Of a stretch of 33,246 nucleotides of DNA, positions 24,801 through 31,161 are shown piece by piece. Position numbers and translations under genes: made by a program. The notes below the pieces were generated by a model. It searched no databases. It was not told the DNA's origin and saw only the letters and a program-made list of their open reading frames with translations. The number at the start of each line of letters is the position of its first letter. Within the stretch, counting starts at the first letter, position 1. The stretch comes from Halobellus captivus (GTDB lineage Archaea; Halobacteriota; Halobacteria; Halobacteriales; Haloferacaceae): NCBI RefSeq assembly GCF_007655485.1, contig NZ_VJXQ01000002.1, positions 715,962 to 749,207 of the forward strand. The letters are read 5' to 3'.

Positions 24801-25060
24801 TCGACGATCTCCGGATATTCACCGGGAACAGAGAACGTCAGCGTGGTGTTTCCGCTCGTATTGATACCCGAGAACGAGTAGTTGAACGTGTGTTCGGTCT
24901 CGGTTCCTTCGTCGACGGTGAGCGGATCAATTTGCGATACAGCGGTCGCGTTACCGACGGCGGCGACAGAGCCAGCGAACGTGATACTGCCGACGACGAC
25001 CGACAGTACCATGAGCGTCGCGAGCGAAACCGCGCCGATTTGGGAGGGTAAGCGTGTCAT
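21863..25060 (-). CDS. Exported S-layer-type glycoprotein with PGF-CTERM-like C-terminus (BGTF-type surface protein)
   Basis: A 1065-residue cell-surface protein. A signal peptide covers about 1-35 (LATLMVLSVVVGSITFAGSV). Two tandem related domains follow (about 42-165 and 170-300), each with TFNYS, VVKN.(T/S)GAEL and a closing LTVE strand. A central part with SANVYSGSVVSIVADSSNTD resembles the haloarchaeal S-layer glycoprotein. A region with TAIRTWTAPRNRYGDLDAAA and FNVTEVSGQEIFGEATVAPG is typical of BGTF surface proteins. DEDGDGVIDPGED looks like a calcium loop. Many N-glycosylation sequons and a Thr-rich stalk precede the end PGFGVLAALVALAGAALLAL plus RRE, the motif cut and lipid-anchored by archaeosortase A. 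It may be the main S-layer protein or a second one; it is divergent from pilin genes. Confidence 0.93.
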   Translation of the reverse strand: MTRLPSQIGAVSLATLMVLSVVVGSITFAGSVAAVGNATAVSQIDPLTVDEGTETEHTFNYSFSGINTSGNTTLTFSVPGEYPEIVDHIIVVKNGTGAELDATVTDDPRTLSFDVNSTTETVYFDGSVTLENPSVETDEDYILKFNGTDDDGDSASVDETLTVENVPGAFAIGSEEPFDPSTVEQDTENQHTFNYSIRGIDTSEETTFEINVPSELSIESSDVVVKNASGAELGSLTESGNTLSYSDTVSTESAYLAGSVNLTSPTVPEGEEEVTYNLTVEVSDPARSQSTDEELTVEYEGGQPGDPEFLSATQYEQGGTAYIEVAFSEDIQNFASNYGIYVDEEEVTGELNPTVNEAQGRVIIELDDTDSRDLTLRLEGGIEDTDGNALANPDSPEYKPITFAPTTVGAGESANVYSGSVVSIVADSSNTDITLQGTEDDTDGYFFEGSTGTNSRIFLFDTDGEEIGDYEADIGSEGTASITVRDLDLTLDIEDRNVTTLQTIDGTVSGQVGGREIQLELLDDNDEVVDERLVDLSGQGDRDFSYDVESLQLETGEYTVRATDTASGVSAESETITIREAGDTEALLPNDVVEEHRGDVVAIPIELRNTREATLTVGDDEAGYQASVTVRDDDGDDRDGEVTVYFNSYEAPNVGTGSFDGENDLFSVSDGDEVVDGEVTIGVSDLLDAEAYPLSVETEGRETDIQLLSLQERETTAIRTWTAPRNRYGDLDAAADVREGTDDEWLTRDSDIAVGDTVVYEIEASGLEGALDAHDQDTVTTEFFDFADGNRTQFTVEQQDPGPNQDPLLLDFGSSNARVVADSANDTYYVVAQTGEDDLEGVRDEDGDGVIDPGEDETGSVDADDSLRASFTVFGDDENDLDLTTGGEDETVETTHSLTDPEFEMTEPFNVTEVSGQEIFGEATVAPGTEVRVRVRSADGVRPAFLKSETTTVDADGQFLVTLSFNDTSPGDSYSITVDDIGPASELVVEGTVQPVIATPTTDTPTETTTTSTAQPTTTTATGTTAATTTTDIPTVQTPTTTPGFGVLAALVALAGAALLALRRE

Positions 25061-25238
25061 AGTGGGTCAGTAGGGTGGACGGGGACGTCTGTGATCACCG
25101 TCCAGCGGGGGAATCTCGTTGACAGGGCGTCGCGGGTCGACACAGTGTCGCCGGAGCGTAGTCGACTCCGTATCGGTGGAGGGGGACAATCGAGCCACAA
25201 CGCCGTGCCGTCGCTATCCGTTAGGACTGACAGAGGCC

Positions 25239-25247
25239 AAAAATATA
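25239..25247 (-). promoter_or_regulatory. TATA-like box of the surface glycoprotein gene
   Basis: The minus strand reads CTATATTTTTGG across 25249-25238, the strongest A/T block upstream of ATG 25060. It predicts a start near 25214 and an unusually long 5' leader of about 150 nt. S-layer genes of halophiles are known for long leaders. No Shine-Dalgarno is seen near the ATG. Confidence 0.55.
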
Positions 25248-25352
25248 GGTTTTGTGTGACGCGGATACCCGACCGGCCGCAGAACGAGACGTCGCTCAGA
25301 TTCGGGTGAGAGAGCGGTTCTAGGTATCGATTCTGATAATTTGAGGAGTAGG

Positions 25353-25360
25353 CTTAAATT
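25353..25360 (+). promoter_or_regulatory. TATA-like box of the pilin pair
   Basis: CTTAAATT is the best TATA-like element upstream of ATG 25478 and predicts a start near 25384, with a leader of about 95 nt. A second A/T patch (TACTTACA, 25365-25372) is an alternative. Confidence 0.45.
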
Positions 25361-25440
25361 ACTGTACTTACAAGTCATACTTACGCCACTCACGACGGAC
25401 ATAAACCGCCGGAAACGACGCGGTTCACCCGGAACCGACC

Positions 25441-25467
25441 GATACCATCGCGTCGTGGGTTGGTATC
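25441..25467 (+). promoter_or_regulatory. Hairpin in the pilin leader
   Basis: GATACCA (25441-25447) pairs perfectly with TGGTATC (25461-25467) around a 13-nt loop, 10 nt before the first pilin ATG. It lies in the predicted leader, where a Shine-Dalgarno would be expected but is absent. It could be an RNA hairpin or a protein-binding operator. Confidence 0.45.
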
Positions 25468-25477
25468 AAGATTAACA

Positions 25478-25903
25478 ATGAACTTCAAAGAACTCTTCAC
25501 AGACGATTCGGCCGTCTCGCCGGTCATCGGGGTCATCCTGATGGTCGCGATAACCGTCATCCTTGCCGCCGTCATCGGCGCGTTCGTGCTGAACCTCGGC
25601 CAGGGGATTCAGCAGACGTCCCCGCAGGCGAGTTTTGGATTCGATTACGAGGGGAATAACGTTACAATCACTCACGAGACAGGGGATTCAATCGAAGGTG
25701 AGCGACTGAACACGACCGGAGTTGAGTGGAATGACGGCCCATCAGAAAACTGGTCTACGCATCCAACTGTAAACGCTGGGACATCAATTACGAAAAACGC
25801 GACCAACCCATTCAGTGGTGAGACAATCCGCGTCGTCTGGGAATCCCAGAACGGCGAGAACTCCGCGACGCTGAGCGAATCCACCGCACCCGACAACTCA
25901 TAA
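25478..25903 (+). CDS. Archaeal type IV pilin, copy 1
   Basis: A 141-residue PilA-like pilin. The N-terminus has a short prepilin leader [12 protein letters not shown] and the archaeal pilin H-domain [20 protein letters not shown], which both targets the protein and builds the filament core after PibD cleavage. The rest is a small extracellular domain with N-glycosylation sequons (NVT, NTT, NWS, NAT) and the C-terminal block [17 protein letters not shown]. The position expected to be Lys/Arg before the cleavage site is Ser. The start is ATG 25478; an upstream TTG would add six residues with no family support. Copy 2 follows after 4 nt. Confidence 0.93.
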   Translation: MNFKELFTDDSAVSPVIGVILMVAITVILAAVIGAFVLNLGQGIQQTSPQASFGFDYEGNNVTITHETGDSIEGERLNTTGVEWNDGPSENWSTHPTVNAGTSITKNATNPFSGETIRVVWESQNGENSATLSESTAPDNS

Positions 25904-25907
25904 GACA

Positions 25908-26333
25908 ATGAACTTCAAAGAACTCTTCACCGACGATTCGGCGGTTTCACCGGTTATTGGAGTCATCCTAATGGTCGCGATTACTGTCATCCTCGCCGCT
26001 GTCATCGGCGCGTTCGTGCTGAATCTCGGTCAGGGAATCGATCAGAGCGCACCTCAGGCAAGTTTCGACTTTGACTACAACGAGACGTCAAACAATGTCA
26101 CCATTACCCATCAAACGGGTGATTCGATTGATGCTGAACGACTATCCACAACGGGGCTTGCTGGAGGATCTGCAAACTGGACAGATCATATGGCTGGAAC
26201 CGTTTCAGCTGGAACGAGTGTTGAATTCAACAACACTGCGGACTGGAGCGGCGAAACCATCCGCGTCGTCTGGGAATCCCAGAACGGCGAGAACTCTGCG
26301 ACGCTGAGTCAGTCTACCGCGCCCACCGAATAG
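25908..26333 (+). CDS. Archaeal type IV pilin, copy 2
   Basis: A 141-residue paralogue of the preceding pilin. Residues 1-44 are identical to copy 1 (through LNLGQGI), and the C-terminal [17 protein letters not shown] is identical. The middle (about 50-115) differs in sequence and sequon positions (NETS, NVT, NWT, NNT). DNA in the shared N-terminus has many silent differences, whereas 38 nt near the 3' end are identical. G+C is low for this chromosome (29 of 60 in 26041-26100). It lies 4 nt after copy 1, so the two are co-transcribed and could form mixed pili. Confidence 0.93.
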   Translation: MNFKELFTDDSAVSPVIGVILMVAITVILAAVIGAFVLNLGQGIDQSAPQASFDFDYNETSNNVTITHQTGDSIDAERLSTTGLAGGSANWTDHMAGTVSAGTSVEFNNTADWSGETIRVVWESQNGENSATLSQSTAPTE

Positions 26334-26362
26334 TCGGTTCGACCGCGTTTTCTCCGGCGCGC

Positions 26363-26367
26363 TTTTT
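26363..26367 (+). terminator. T-tract terminator after the pilin pair
   Basis: A TTTTT tract preceded by a GC-rich GGCGCGC lies 29 nt after the second pilin stop. Archaeal genes commonly end at such tracts. Confidence 0.5.
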
Positions 26368-26499
26368 CATCTCTGCTTCATAGACGAGCGGCACGCTACC
26401 TTCCTTATTCCGAACGGGAAAATATCGCATTCGTGCGGTGTGGAAAAATCAGCGATAACCGGTCCGTCGACTCGATACGCGCGGGGGGAGATCCGTCAA

Positions 26500-26688
26500 T
26501 CAGACCGTCGGCTTGCCTTCCGAGGTGCCGACGAGCCACGTGCCGTACGTGATGAGCCCCGCGGCGAGAACGAGCGCGTACGTGAATATCTGGCCTGCGT
26601 TCGGGGCAACGCTCGGCAGGAGCAACAGCGACCCGACGATTATGAGGGCGACACCGGCGAGCACGCGAGTGCTATCGAACAGTCCCAT
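26500..26688 (-). CDS. Small two-helix membrane protein
   Basis: A 62-residue protein with two predicted transmembrane helices: VLAGVALIIVGSLLLLPSVA (about 10-29) and a second at about 35-52 (TYALVLAAGLITYGTWL). I recognise it only as the type of short conserved membrane protein seen in haloarchaea; no function is known. A GAGGAG sequence 11 nt upstream of ATG 26688 and a TATA-like CCATATTCC further up support expression. It is divergent from the CinA-like gene. The high hydrophobicity and clean N-terminus argue that it is real. Confidence 0.75.
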   Translation of the reverse strand: MGLFDSTRVLAGVALIIVGSLLLLPSVAPNAGQIFTYALVLAAGLITYGTWLVGTSEGKPTV

Positions 26689-26814
26689 ACACGGATCTAC
26701 TCCTCACGGAATATGGACTTTCCGTTTCTCTTCATCGAGGTGGATGACGCGGCATTGCGAACGTCGGTATCGAGAGGCGCAGGGGTTAATCTGTCGGCGT
26801 TCGAGTGGCCAGCT

Positions 26815-27555
26815 ATGAACGCGGCGATCGTCACCGTCGGCAACGAACTGCTCGCGGGCGACATCGAGAACACGAACGCGACGTGGCTCTCCGAGCGACT
26901 CACCGCCCGCGGCGTCGAGGTCGCTCGAATCATCGTCGTCCCCGACGAGGAGGCGGTCGTCGCCGAGCGAGTGCGGGAGTGGAGCGAGCGCTTCGACGCG
27001 GTCCTCGTGACCGGCGGCCTCGGCGGGACGCCCGACGACGTGACGATGTCGGCCATCGCCGACGGTCTCGATCGGGAGTTAGTCGTCGATCCCGTCGCGG
27101 AGGCAGCGGTTCAGGAGACACTCGATCGGATCTTCGAGGAGAATCCGGAACTCGACTTCGAGCTCCGCTCGGAGTGGTACGCGTCGATGCCCGCGGGCGC
27201 CTCGGCCATCCCGAACCCCGAGGGGCTCGCGCCGGGCTGCGTCGTCGACGGCGTCTACGTCCTGCCCGGGATCCCAGCGGAGATGCGAGCCGTCTTCGAC
27301 AACGTGGCGAACGAGTTCGACGGGAGCGTGGCGACCCGGACGCTCTACTCGCCCGAACCGGAGGGTGCACTGGCGTCGGTACTGGGGGACGCCGCCGAAC
27401 GGTTCGGCGTCCGAGTCGGCAGCTATCCCAATCGCGACGCGGGGGAGACGCGGATCAAGCTCACCGGCGACGACGAAACCGAACTCGAGGAGGCGGTGGA
27501 GTGGCTTCGAGAGCGTGCCAACATCCCGCTCGAATCGCAGCCGTCCGAGTACTAA
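26815..27555 (+). CDS. CinA/MoaB-like molybdopterin-binding domain protein
   Basis: A 246-residue protein of the MoCF_biosynth fold (competence/damage-inducible CinA N-terminal family). The start is AAIVTVGNELLAGDIENTNA, with the G-N-E-L-L signature. VLVTGGLGGTPDDVTMSAIA is the substrate-binding G-G-x-G-x-x-x-D-D-x-T motif. PEGLAPGCVVDGVYVLPGIP gives the conserved P-G-x-P. In bacteria CinA relatives act on NAD or ADP-ribose by-products; in archaea the role is unproven. It lacks the C-terminal amidohydrolase domain. The frame is open upstream to 26440, but the family start and a TATA-like TTAAT at 26786-26790 support a leaderless ATG at 26815. Confidence 0.92.
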   Translation: MNAAIVTVGNELLAGDIENTNATWLSERLTARGVEVARIIVVPDEEAVVAERVREWSERFDAVLVTGGLGGTPDDVTMSAIADGLDRELVVDPVAEAAVQETLDRIFEENPELDFELRSEWYASMPAGASAIPNPEGLAPGCVVDGVYVLPGIPAEMRAVFDNVANEFDGSVATRTLYSPEPEGALASVLGDAAERFGVRVGSYPNRDAGETRIKLTGDDETELEEAVEWLRERANIPLESQPSEY

Positions 27556-27582
27556 TCTGGAGAAACGACAGCGCCGTCCGGG

Positions 27583-28758
27583 TCACCGCGGGTTCGGCAG
27601 ACTCGATCGGTCGCTCGCCGAGAGCGACGAGAGCGCCCCGCGGGACTGGATGATGTTGAACGCGGTGACCAGATCCGAGCGGGAGATGAGCCCGACGACC
27701 TCGCCCGCGTCGTCGACGACAGGCAACCGTCCCACGTCGTTTTGCTGCATCTGTTCGATCGCGGTCATCGCGTCGGCATCGGGCGAGATTGTGGCCACTT
27801 CCCGCGACATCACGTCCTCGACCCGGTAAGCGTCGCGTTCGACCTCCTTGACCGATCGCGCGTCCCCGAGCGTCACCATTCCGACGAGTCGACCGTCCCG
27901 CATCACCGGATAGCCCGTGTGCCGCTCGGTGAACATCCGTTCGAGGAGCTCGGCGACGCTCGTGTCTTCGGCGACGGTATCCAAATTCTCCCGCGGCGTC
28001 ATCACGTCTCTGACCGTCACGTCTTGGAAGGCCGCCTTCATCACCGTCTGTTGGGCCTCCGAGGACGCGCCGATGTAGATAAAGAAAGCGAGCGCCACCA
28101 GGAACAGGTTCGCGAACAGGCCGAAGATCCCGAGCAGGAAGGCGAATACCTTGCCGACCTCGGCGGCGATCTGCGTCGCTCTCGCGTGCGGTCGCGTGCG
28201 CGCGAGAAGTGCGCGGAGGACGCGCCCGCCGTCCATCGGGAACCCCGGGAGCATATTGAACACCGCGAGCACGATGTTCGTCAGCGCGAGGTAGCCGAGG
28301 ACGAACTTCACGGGATCGAGCGCCGTCGGGAGTACGAGAAAGGCGAGATACGAGAGCACGCCGAGCGCGACGCTGACGATCGGTCCGGCGATCGCGATCC
28401 ACAGCTCCTGTCGCCAGTCTTCCGGCATCTCGGTGAAACTTGCGACGCCGCCGAAGAGCCACAGCGTGATCGAGTCGATCTCGTAGCCGAAGCGCATCGC
28501 GACAAGCGAGTGGCCGAACTCGTGCAGCAGCACGCAGAAGAACAAGCCGATCGCCGCGGCCGCGCCCAGTACCCACTGCATCGATCCGGTGGTGAGCGGC
28601 CCGACGTCGATAGCGGAGCCGAACAGGTCGTTGACGACGCCGACGAGTTGGCCGACGTCGCTGCCGATGAGCCACGCGAAGAGCGGAAGGACGAGCAGGA
28701 ACGTGAGATCGAGCTTGATCGGGATACCGAAGGCGCTACCGATACGAATTCCGCGCAT
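27583..28758 (-). CDS. Site-2 protease family membrane metalloprotease with two CBS domains
   Basis: A 391-residue intramembrane zinc protease. The zinc motif HEFGH is at 79-83 and the second active-site motif NMLPGFPMDGGR at 168-179, with D176 as third ligand. About six transmembrane helices occupy residues 10-240. Two CBS domains follow (about 245-300 and 308-365: VRDVMTPRENLDTVAEDTSV and VEDVMSREVATISPDADAMT), which in this family bind adenine nucleotides and may regulate cleavage. Such proteins release membrane-bound regulators; the substrate is unknown. It stands alone between the CinA-like and helicase genes. The ATG at 28758 has a TATA-like CTTAAGTC about 27 bases upstream, so the mRNA is probably leaderless. 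Confidence 0.95.
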   Translation of the reverse strand: MRGIRIGSAFGIPIKLDLTFLLVLPLFAWLIGSDVGQLVGVVNDLFGSAIDVGPLTTGSMQWVLGAAAAIGLFFCVLLHEFGHSLVAMRFGYEIDSITLWLFGGVASFTEMPEDWRQELWIAIAGPIVSVALGVLSYLAFLVLPTALDPVKFVLGYLALTNIVLAVFNMLPGFPMDGGRVLRALLARTRPHARATQIAAEVGKVFAFLLGIFGLFANLFLVALAFFIYIGASSEAQQTVMKAAFQDVTVRDVMTPRENLDTVAEDTSVAELLERMFTERHTGYPVMRDGRLVGMVTLGDARSVKEVERDAYRVEDVMSREVATISPDADAMTAIEQMQQNDVGRLPVVDDAGEVVGLISRSDLVTAFNIIQSRGALSSLSASDRSSLPNPR

Positions 28759-28780
28759 AGTGGTGCATAGTCAGGCACGG

Positions 28781-28790
28781 GACTTAAGTC
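28781..28790 (-). promoter_or_regulatory. Palindromic TATA-like box of the site-2 protease gene
   Basis: GACTTAAGTC is a perfect 10-bp palindrome centred 27-28 bases upstream of ATG 28758. Because it reads the same on both strands it might also bind a dimeric regulator, but position favours the TATA element. Confidence 0.5.
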
Positions 28791-28998
28791 CAGCCGCGGT
28801 ACGCCGAGTAGTGTGCCGGTATCCGCCTCAGCCGGAAAGCCGCCCAGTCGGGCCGAGAGTGTCCCGAAGCTTCCGAGCGCGTCCTCGTCGCGTGAACTGC
28901 GCCATCCGTGATATCGGGCGCCTCCACCGGTCACGAAAACACGGATCCGCTCGGAAGGAGACGAACCGCTGAAATACCTCCTCGACCTATCGTCGCGC

Positions 28999-31056
28999 GT
29001 GTCTCAACAGGTCGGCCGCGTCGACACGCTCTTTCTGCACGAGACCGGCGACGACTTTCTCGCGGTCGTCGAACGGGACGGGGAGCGCGTCTTTCAGGCG
29101 GTGCTCGAACTGCAGGAGACGGACGCCGGACCGCGCCCCGCGAAGTTCCGCATCAAGCGCGGGTCCACGGAGGAGCCGCGCGACCCGAGTCAGTTCGTCG
29201 AACTCGCGCGCCGCGCCTCGCGAATCCGTATCTCTCAGCAGACCTCGAAGGGTCGACGCCGCGACCTCCAGGAGATGCTCGACGGCTACCAACTGGAGGC
29301 GCTCGTCGTTCGGACGTGTCGGTTCTGCGCCTCCGACGGACGCTATTCGCCGATCACCGAAGATACCGCGATCAAGACCGACCGAGAGTACATCTGTCCT
29401 GACTGCGCGAAACGCGAGTTAGCGCGCGAACTCGACTTCTCCTCGTCGGGACGACTCACCGGCGCGGCGCAGGACCGACTCGAAGACCTGCTCCTCGAAA
29501 CACAGGACCTCGACAGGATTTCGAACCTCCTCGCAGGCGGTCTCGACCCCGACCTCACGAAGTTCGACACCGTCAGCGCGACGACCGACGACGTCGACCT
29601 CGTGGAGACGTCGACGCTGGATCTCCACCCCGAACTCCAGCGCCGCGTCGAGGACCGCTTCGACACGCTGCTGCCCGTCCAGTCGCTGTCCGTCGACAAC
29701 GGCCTCTTCGACGAGCGGGATCAACTCGTCGTGAGCGCGACCGCGACCGGGAAGACGCTCATCGGCGAGCTCGCGGGCATCGACCGAGCGCTGAAGGGCG
29801 ACGGAAAGCTGCTCTTTCTTGTGCCGCTCGTCGCGCTCGCGAACCAGAAACACGAGGATTTCGAGGAGCGGTACGGCGACGTCCTCGACGTGACGATCCG
29901 CGTCGGTGCCTCGCGGATCAACGACGACGGCAACCGATTCAACCCGAACGCCGACGTCGTCGTCGGGACCTACGAGGGGATCGACCACGCGCTGCGGACC
30001 GGGAAGGACCTCGGCGACGTCGGCACCGTCGTCATCGACGAGGTGCACACGCTGAAAGAGGAGGAGCGCGGCCACCGCCTCGACGGCCTCATCAGCCGCC
30101 TGAAGTACTACAACGAGGAGCGGGCGGCGCGGCGCGACACGTACGGGGATGCGCAGTACGTGTACCTCTCCGCGACCGTTGGCAACCCCGAATCGTTGGC
30201 GCAGCGACTCCGCGCGACGCTCATCGAGTTCGAGGAGCGACCGGTGCCGATCGAGCGGCACGTGACGTTCGCGGACGGGCTCGAGAAGCCCGACATCATC
30301 AACAAACTCGTCAGGCGCGAGTTCGACGCGAAGTCCTCGAAGGGCTACCGCGGACAGACGATCGTCTTCACCAACTCGCGGCGTCGGTGTCACGAAATCG
30401 CCAGAAAATTGGAATACGCTGCCGCGCCGTATCACGCCGGACTCGACTACGGCCGCCGAAAGCGCGTCGAGCGGCAGTTCGGCGACCAGGACCTGGCCGC
30501 GGTGGTCACGACCGCCGCGCTCGCCGCCGGTGTCGACTTCCCCGCCTCGCAGGTGATCTTCGACTCGCTGGCGATGGGCATCGAGTGGCTCTCCGTCCAG
30601 GAGTTCGAGCAGATGCTCGGGCGGGCGGGACGCCCGGACTACCACGACGAGGGGAAGGTGTACCTGCTCGTCGAACCCGACTGCGTCTACCACAACTCGA
30701 TGGAGATGACAGAAGACGAGGTCGCCTTCACGCTCCTGAAGGGCGAGATGGAGGACGTGCTGACGCGCTACGACGAGACCGCCGCCGCCGAGGAGACGCT
30801 CGCGAACATCGTCGTCGCGGGCAAGCGAGCCAAGCGGCTGAACGATCAGATGGTCGGCGAGGTGCCGACGAAACACGCGCTCGGAAAGCTGCTGCAGTGG
30901 GCGTTCATCGACGGCTTCGAGCCGACCCCGTTGGGGAGAGCGGTCTGTCGGCACTTCCTCTCGCCGAGGGACGCGTTCCGGATTCTGGACTGTATTCGGT
31001 CCGGGACCGACCCTTACGACCTCGTCGCCGAGATGGAACTGCAAGACGAGTTCTGA
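28999..31056 (+). CDS. DEAD/DEAH-box (Ski2-like) helicase with zinc-binding N-terminal region
   Basis: A 685-residue superfamily 2 helicase. An N-terminal domain (1-100, probably DUF5814 in haloarchaeal proteins) is followed by a zinc-ribbon pair, C107-x2-C110 and C133-x2-C136. Helicase motifs are: Walker A ATATGKT (247-253), box II DEVH (347-350), SAT (391-393), motif IV region GQTIVFTNSRRR, motif V AALAAGVDFPA, and motif VI QMLGRAGRPD (538-547). The last part (about 590-685) is helical, as in Ski2/Hel308 relatives. A DNA or RNA unwinding role is expected; the substrate is not decided by sequence. The start codon is GTG 28999, with a weak TATA-like GAAATACC about 25 bases upstream. The SLC13-type gene follows on the same strand. 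Confidence 0.93.
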   Translation: MSQQVGRVDTLFLHETGDDFLAVVERDGERVFQAVLELQETDAGPRPAKFRIKRGSTEEPRDPSQFVELARRASRIRISQQTSKGRRRDLQEMLDGYQLEALVVRTCRFCASDGRYSPITEDTAIKTDREYICPDCAKRELARELDFSSSGRLTGAAQDRLEDLLLETQDLDRISNLLAGGLDPDLTKFDTVSATTDDVDLVETSTLDLHPELQRRVEDRFDTLLPVQSLSVDNGLFDERDQLVVSATATGKTLIGELAGIDRALKGDGKLLFLVPLVALANQKHEDFEERYGDVLDVTIRVGASRINDDGNRFNPNADVVVGTYEGIDHALRTGKDLGDVGTVVIDEVHTLKEEERGHRLDGLISRLKYYNEERAARRDTYGDAQYVYLSATVGNPESLAQRLRATLIEFEERPVPIERHVTFADGLEKPDIINKLVRREFDAKSSKGYRGQTIVFTNSRRRCHEIARKLEYAAAPYHAGLDYGRRKRVERQFGDQDLAAVVTTAALAAGVDFPASQVIFDSLAMGIEWLSVQEFEQMLGRAGRPDYHDEGKVYLLVEPDCVYHNSMEMTEDEVAFTLLKGEMEDVLTRYDETAAAEETLANIVVAGKRAKRLNDQMVGEVPTKHALGKLLQWAFIDGFEPTPLGRAVCRHFLSPRDAFRILDCIRSGTDPYDLVAEMELQDEF

Positions 31057-31130
31057 TCTCACAGCGTGGCTGCGGGGCACCGTCTGTCCTCCGAACGCCT
31101 TTCGAGACCACAGCGGTATGCGATCCCACA

Positions 31131-31137
31131 GTATTTT
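31131..31137 (+). promoter_or_regulatory. TATA-like box of the SLC13-type permease gene
   Basis: GTATTTT is centred about 28 bases upstream of GTG 31162. The spacing predicts a leaderless transcript and favours that start over the GTG at 31066. Confidence 0.5.
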
Positions 31138-31161
31138 GCACCGCCGAAGCGACCCACCGGT

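Noticed and set aside
26440-26814. Extension of the CinA-like gene to an upstream start
   Set aside because: The extra 125 codons overlap the small membrane protein gene on the other strand and lack family similarity; the TATA box favours ATG 26815.
29419-31080. 553-codon minus-strand open frame opposite the helicase
   Set aside because: The plus strand encodes all helicase motifs in order; the antisense frame is Arg/Leu/Val/Glu-rich without recognisable domains.
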